Below, piece after piece: positions 61,117 to 64,000 of a DNA stretch of 64,000 nucleotides. The translations under genes were made by a program, and so were the position numbers. Numbering within the stretch: the stretch's first letter is position 1; each line of letters starts with the position of its first letter. The DNA is from Tepidanaerobacter sp. DTU063 (GTDB taxonomy: Bacteria > Bacillota > Thermosediminibacteria > Thermosediminibacterales > Tepidanaerobacteraceae). Under the pieces are notes generated by a model. The model did no database searches. It was not told the origin of the DNA and saw nothing but the letters and a program-made list of their open reading frames with translations. The stretch is from assembly GCA_001512695.1 (NCBI GenBank), contig LFSJ01000064.1, positions 1 through 64,000 on the forward strand, in the 5' to 3' direction.

Positions 61117-61745
61117 TGGCTTTCTCTCCTGCCGTTTCTTCTATTATTGTTGTTACTAGGTAATAGGTCAAGTTGTAAATTGTTCTTTAGTTTATACAAG
61201 AATAATCCAACACCGTAGACTACAGTTTTAGAGTTCTTTATTGCTATGCCCTTACCTAATGCTTTACCTCCGATGGTTAAGGTAGAAATAATACCGGTTA
61301 AAAGTATGCTAAAAATAATTACCTGATTTTGGCTAAAACCTGTTGCGGCAACTCTGACAACTATGGCTGCACCTGCTGCACCGCTTACAATACCACATAT
61401 GTCTCCCACAACGTCATTGCAAAAGTTTGAAACTATGTCAGCATTTCTAACGAGTCTGACTGCTTCCTTGCTTCCCGGAACCTTATCTGCCGCCATGGCG
61501 TGAAAAGGTGCTTCATTGGATGAAGTAACAGCTACTCCTATAATATCAAAGAAAACACCAATTATTATTATAAACAGCAATATGAACATCGAAATTATAA
61601 GATTAACTTGCTTTAATAAGATTTCCGAAATCGTACTAAAAAAAACGGAAAGCCCAAAAGCCAGAATAACGACCTTGTGTACCCAATTGGCTTTTGAACC
61701 TCCGTTATTTTTTTTATGCTTCCTCTTTTCTATATCAGAGTTCAA
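61113..61745 (-). CDS. oapA: OLE-associated membrane protein OapA
   Basis: The membrane protein has 210 residues from TTG 61745 (GGAGG seven bases upstream; a TTG at 61748 is the alternative). It has four spans at about 22-44, 48-74, 110-135 and 140-165, a loop with GVAVTSSNEAPFHAMAADKV, and a basic, asparagine-rich tail (NNNNRRNGRR). The arrangement resembles the CNNM/CorC transmembrane domain. It lies immediately downstream of the structured RNA, in an operon with tlyA: this is the OapA place and size known from Bacillus halodurans. OapA binds OLE RNA at the membrane. Confidence 0.85.
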   Translation of the reverse strand: MNSDIEKRKHKKNNGGSKANWVHKVVILAFGLSVFFSTISEILLKQVNLIISMFILLFIIIIGVFFDIIGVAVTSSNEAPFHAMAADKVPGSKEAVRLVRNADIVSNFCNDVVGDICGIVSGAAGAAIVVRVAATGFSQNQVIIFSILLTGIISTLTIGGKALGKGIAIKNSKTVVYGVGLFLYKLKNNLQLDLLPSNNNNRRNGRRESQ

Positions 61746-61769
61746 CAAAATACCTCCAGTTTCTTAAGG

Positions 61770-62376
61770 GAAACAGATGGTAATGGATGGGTTAATTTTG
61801 TGGCTTAGGTCTAGCAGGATTTCCCCAGCAGAAATCTATTCGTTGCCGAATAGACGGTTCCCCTTTAATTCTACTGCTGTTATGTCGCCAAAAACAGAGC
61901 TAGATTACCACTTAGTCCACACTGTAATCCCCTATCCATCTCCAATATTGGACCAGTCTAGGAGATTTCCTCACCAAAATCCTTCTCCTCCTAGCCTCTT
62001 TTGCAAAATGGATTTCAAAGGTAAAAAATTGATTTGTAATTGGCCAAATTACAAATCAACAAAAACCTTTTTCCGCCCATTTCACTCAAGGCAGGCTACA
62101 CTGCACCCAACCTTTCATCGAATGCAGGTTCACACCCTAAGCCATAGCCCTCAAGGAGTCCTATCAGGCCACGAACTTAGGTCTCCGCGGAAGTAGGGTC
62201 AACGCCTACATGCCTTTGTAGATCGCCCCATCTTCCTTACTCCCAGCACCAGCCCCCGACTGGGCGTCAGAAGCCAGCACTAGGAACTTCATCGATGTGC
62301 CCTTTGACGGATTTTTAGCCCCGCCCTCAGAGGAGGGATTTTGACTAGAATACTGTACCACCTGTTTCCCTTGCTG
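61770..62376 (-). ncRNA. ole: OLE RNA (ornate large extremophilic RNA)
   Basis: A transcript of about 600 bases should start near 62376, seven bases after a consensus -10, and run to the oapA SD. It has many paired elements: CCTCCTCTGAGG (near 62332), GGGGGCTGGTGCTGGG region, a 13-pair perfect stem (62029-62041/62047-62059) and TCTATTCG-TTGC-CGAATAGA (61835-61854). Its GC content is above that of the flanks, and it contains no good reading frame. The location (ispA upstream, oapA downstream, tlyA next) and length match OLE RNA, which forms a membrane-bound RNP in extremophilic Firmicutes. Confidence 0.85.
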
Positions 62377-62382
62377 AAAAAT

Positions 62383-62411
62383 ATTATAACACAAATACGA
62401 AACTGATTCAA
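62383..62411 (-). promoter_or_regulatory. Promoter of OLE RNA
   Basis: On the minus strand TTGAAT (62406-62411), 17-base spacer, TATAAT (62383-62388). A strong sigma-A type promoter that sits right behind the ispA stop. Confidence 0.85.
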
Positions 62412-62428
62412 CGGAAGTGGAAAGTTGG

Positions 62429-63319
62429 TCAATAGCTACGGTTTACAATAAAATCTGTTAACTGTATAAAAAAGTCGCTGTTTTTAAAATGTGATATTAA
62501 TTTCTTGGCTTCCAAAGACAATTCGTTAATTATTTTTACACAACCAATATTACCGTACATACTAACAAAGGTGTTTTTCAAATTTTTAATATCACTGCCC
62601 ACAGGTTTGCCCAAAGTGTTTTCGTCACCTTTTTCATCTAACATATCATCGACGATTTGAAAAGCCAAGCCTATCTTTTCTCCAAAAAGCTCTATTATTT
62701 CCAGGTCTTCCTTAGATGCTCCAGCAAGTCGAGCCCCCGACCAGAGTGAAATCTTTATCAAATATCCCGTCTTATGATTGCTTATGTAATATAGGGTATC
62801 CCTGTCTATATTCTTTCCGGATGTTTCGATGTCAATCACTTGTCCACCAATCATTCCATATCCTCCGGCGGCCAGAGATACTTTTTCGATTACATCCAAG
62901 ACAGCTTTAAGACTGATACCAATGATTTTGCTGTTCATTGCTATTGTAGCAAAAGCATGTGTCAGTAGGGCGTCTCCAGCAAGTAGGGCTAATGCCTCAC
63001 CGTATACTTTGTGGCACGTGGGCTTTCCCCTGCGAAAATCATCATTATCCATAACAGGCAAGTCATCGTGAATCAGCGAATATGTATGTATCATTTCGAT
63101 GCCGCAAGCAGTTGGCATTACATTTTCATAAGACATCCCGAAGAGTTCTGCAGCTTTCATCACCATGATAGGTCTCAATCTCTTGCCACCCGATAAAGTG
63201 CTATAGTGCATTGCTTCAAAAAGTTGTGGGGGAAACTCATTTTTCTTTGGGAGAAACTTGACCATTTCTTCTTCTACTATCTTTCCTAAATGAACCAATT
63301 CTCTCGTAAAATTACTCAA
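62429..63319 (-). CDS. ispA: Farnesyl/geranylgeranyl diphosphate synthase
   Basis: The product (296 residues) has the first aspartate-rich motif (SLIHDDLPVMDNDDFRRG), the second (IVDDMLDEKGDENTLGK), SGGKRLRP and QVIDIE. It condenses IPP with allylic diphosphates to make prenyl chains. It overlaps xseB by eight bases. The normal neighbour dxs is not found downstream; the OLE RNA begins there. Confidence 0.95.
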   Translation of the reverse strand: MSNFTRELVHLGKIVEEEMVKFLPKKNEFPPQLFEAMHYSTLSGGKRLRPIMVMKAAELFGMSYENVMPTACGIEMIHTYSLIHDDLPVMDNDDFRRGKPTCHKVYGEALALLAGDALLTHAFATIAMNSKIIGISLKAVLDVIEKVSLAAGGYGMIGGQVIDIETSGKNIDRDTLYYISNHKTGYLIKISLWSGARLAGASKEDLEIIELFGEKIGLAFQIVDDMLDEKGDENTLGKPVGSDIKNLKNTFVSMYGNIGCVKIINELSLEAKKLISHFKNSDFFIQLTDFIVNRSY

Positions 63320-63554
63320 TCAGTTCCGAACCTCCATCATAAGCTTTTAATATCAGATTACCTTCAAGATCTTTTGTCAAAACTTCGATTTTGCCTTCCG
63401 CTTCATCTAACATTCTAGAACATATCTTAATAAGATTTATTCCCTCTTCAAAAAAAGTGAGAGCTTCATCTAAGGTCAAATCACCTTTTTCTAATTGTTC
63501 GGTAATATGCTCCAGACGAGATATCGCCTCTTCATATTTATAAGTGGGACTCAA
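63312..63554 (-). CDS. xseB: Exodeoxyribonuclease VII small subunit
   Basis: The protein (80 residues) has the typical coiled-coil YEEAISRLEHITEQLEKGDL and TLDEALTFFEEGINL. It binds XseA to form exonuclease VII, which digests single-stranded DNA. Overlaps with xseA (four bases) and ispA (eight bases) show tight coupling. Confidence 0.95.
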   Translation of the reverse strand: MSPTYKYEEAISRLEHITEQLEKGDLTLDEALTFFEEGINLIKICSRMLDEAEGKIEVLTKDLEGNLILKAYDGGSELIE

Positions 63555-64000
63555 TTGGCATCACCCTTTCCCAGGCATTCTTTCACGTCACATATAAGAC
63601 TTCCATCTGAAAGCAAAACCCTTACATGATCGCCTTTTTTCACATCAGCGATCTCCTTTACGAGCTGATTTGTATCACCTTTGATACAAATACTATAACC
63701 TCTTTTAAGAATTGATAAGGGATTTAAGGCATCCAACCTTGAAATGTTGTGATTTAAAACAGACTTTTGCTTTGTTATATAGTAATTGGTCTCTTTTATT
63801 AGCCTTCTGAATAATTCGTCTACTACCAGTCGACAATTAATCACATATGTTCGCGGTTTTTTATATACCTGTGCCGATTTTAAATATTCGAGTTTTTGCC
63901 TTTTTTCTCCAATGTAATTATAAAATCCATTACCTAACCTTAAACTGATGTGCCTTAATTCATTTTTTAGGGTGCGCTTTTCCGGCACTACAATTTCACC
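63551..64000 (-). CDS. xseA: Exodeoxyribonuclease VII large subunit, C-terminal part
   Basis: Only the last 150 or so codons are inside the window; the reading frame stays open to the edge (GEIVVPEKRTL), so the gene starts outside. The helical region (KQKSVLNHNISRLDALNPLS) and C-terminal ILKRGYSICIKGDTNQLVKE are typical of XseA. The catalytic centre is missing because it lies outside the window. GTG 63988 is not the true start. Confidence 0.93.
   Translation of the reverse strand, partial: GEIVVPEKRTLKNELRHISLRLGNGFYNYIGEKRQKLEYLKSAQVYKKPRTYVINCRLVVDELFRRLIKETNYYITKQKSVLNHNISRLDALNPLSILKRGYSICIKGDTNQLVKEIADVKKGDHVRVLLSDGSLICDVKECLGKGDAN

Noticed and set aside
61777-62196. 139-codon frame on the + strand
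   Set aside because: It overlaps the OLE RNA in antisense, and has no SD and no recognisable protein text.
62320-62345. Hairpin that looks like an IS605 end
   Set aside because: The GCCCCGCCCTC/GAGGAGGG hairpin resembled an IS605 right end, but its position near the start of a 600-base RNA and the gene order fit OLE RNA better.
62206-62394. 62-codon frame on the minus strand
   Set aside because: It lies inside the OLE RNA, has a composition driven by structured RNA (GAGAGS-like runs) and no SD. I treat it as noncoding.
1-64000. CRISPR arrays, prophage or toxin-antitoxin modules
   Set aside because: No regularly spaced repeats, no phage structural genes and no recognisable toxin-antitoxin pair were seen on either strand.

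Overview
The window comes from an AT-rich, anaerobic, endospore-forming Firmicute, most likely class Clostridia. It carries a near-complete set of conserved spore genes (spo0A, spoIVB, spoIIAA-spoIIAB-sigF, two dacF-like genes, spoIIM, the spoVAC-AD-AE set and gerW/ytfJ). It also has an IspH-S1 fusion, a MetF with a MetV-type cysteine tail and genes resembling acyl-CoA dehydratase activases. A thermophilic or extremophilic relative (Thermosediminibacterales or Thermoanaerobacterales) is plausible, because an OLE RNA locus is present. Genus cannot be fixed from the sequence alone.

Layout. 1-490: transposase and IS debris, then an NSS transporter on the + strand. 1.9-7.0 kb: an aminotransferase, a tandem P-loop protein, a YpmA-like protein, surE, a TPR protein and a cysteine-rich protein. 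7.1-7.5 kb: four tRNA genes behind a consensus promoter. 7.5-12 kb: an accessory stretch with a transposase remnant, two exported proteins (one with SLH domains), a TnpB-less IS605-type element and a duplicated small gene. 12-26 kb: MetF/MetV, CheR, polyamine genes (speD, speB, speE), isoprenoid genes (fni, ispH), cmk, plsC and rluB. 26-34.5 kb: two operons that appear to form one amino-acid-conversion system. 34.6-44.8 kb: dacF, gerW, scpAB, trpS, lysA under a lysine riboswitch, and three activase-like genes. 44.8-58 kb: the sporulation block. 58-64 kb: the recN-argR-nadK-tlyA-oapA-OLE-ispA-xseB-xseA neighbourhood. Nearly all genes lie on the minus strand.

The two most interesting loci are these. 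(1) 25.87-34.53 kb holds a cobalamin aminomutase of the lysine 5,6-aminomutase/ornithine 4,5-aminomutase superfamily, with its B12 domain at the N-terminus. Beside it are a 77-residue possible small subunit, a P-loop protein that could be a reactivase, an NAD(P)-binding protein and a winged-helix-FCD regulator. A second operon encodes a small unknown protein, a RidA protein, a fold-type-I PLP enzyme and a flavoprotein, behind a promoter with a Spo0A-box-like site. I do not recognise this set as a described pathway. (2) 61.1-62.41 kb holds a promoter, a structured noncoding region of about 600 nt, and a four-helix membrane protein between ispA and tlyA. This matches the known OLE RNA/OapA locus.

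Regulatory signals readable directly include a lysine riboswitch with its terminator, sigma-H-type promoters before spoIIAA and spo0A (the latter overlapping a 0A box), and many intrinsic terminators that delimit operons. Start codons were moved from the longest reading frame wherever a Shine-Dalgarno (SD) sequence clearly points to an internal start.
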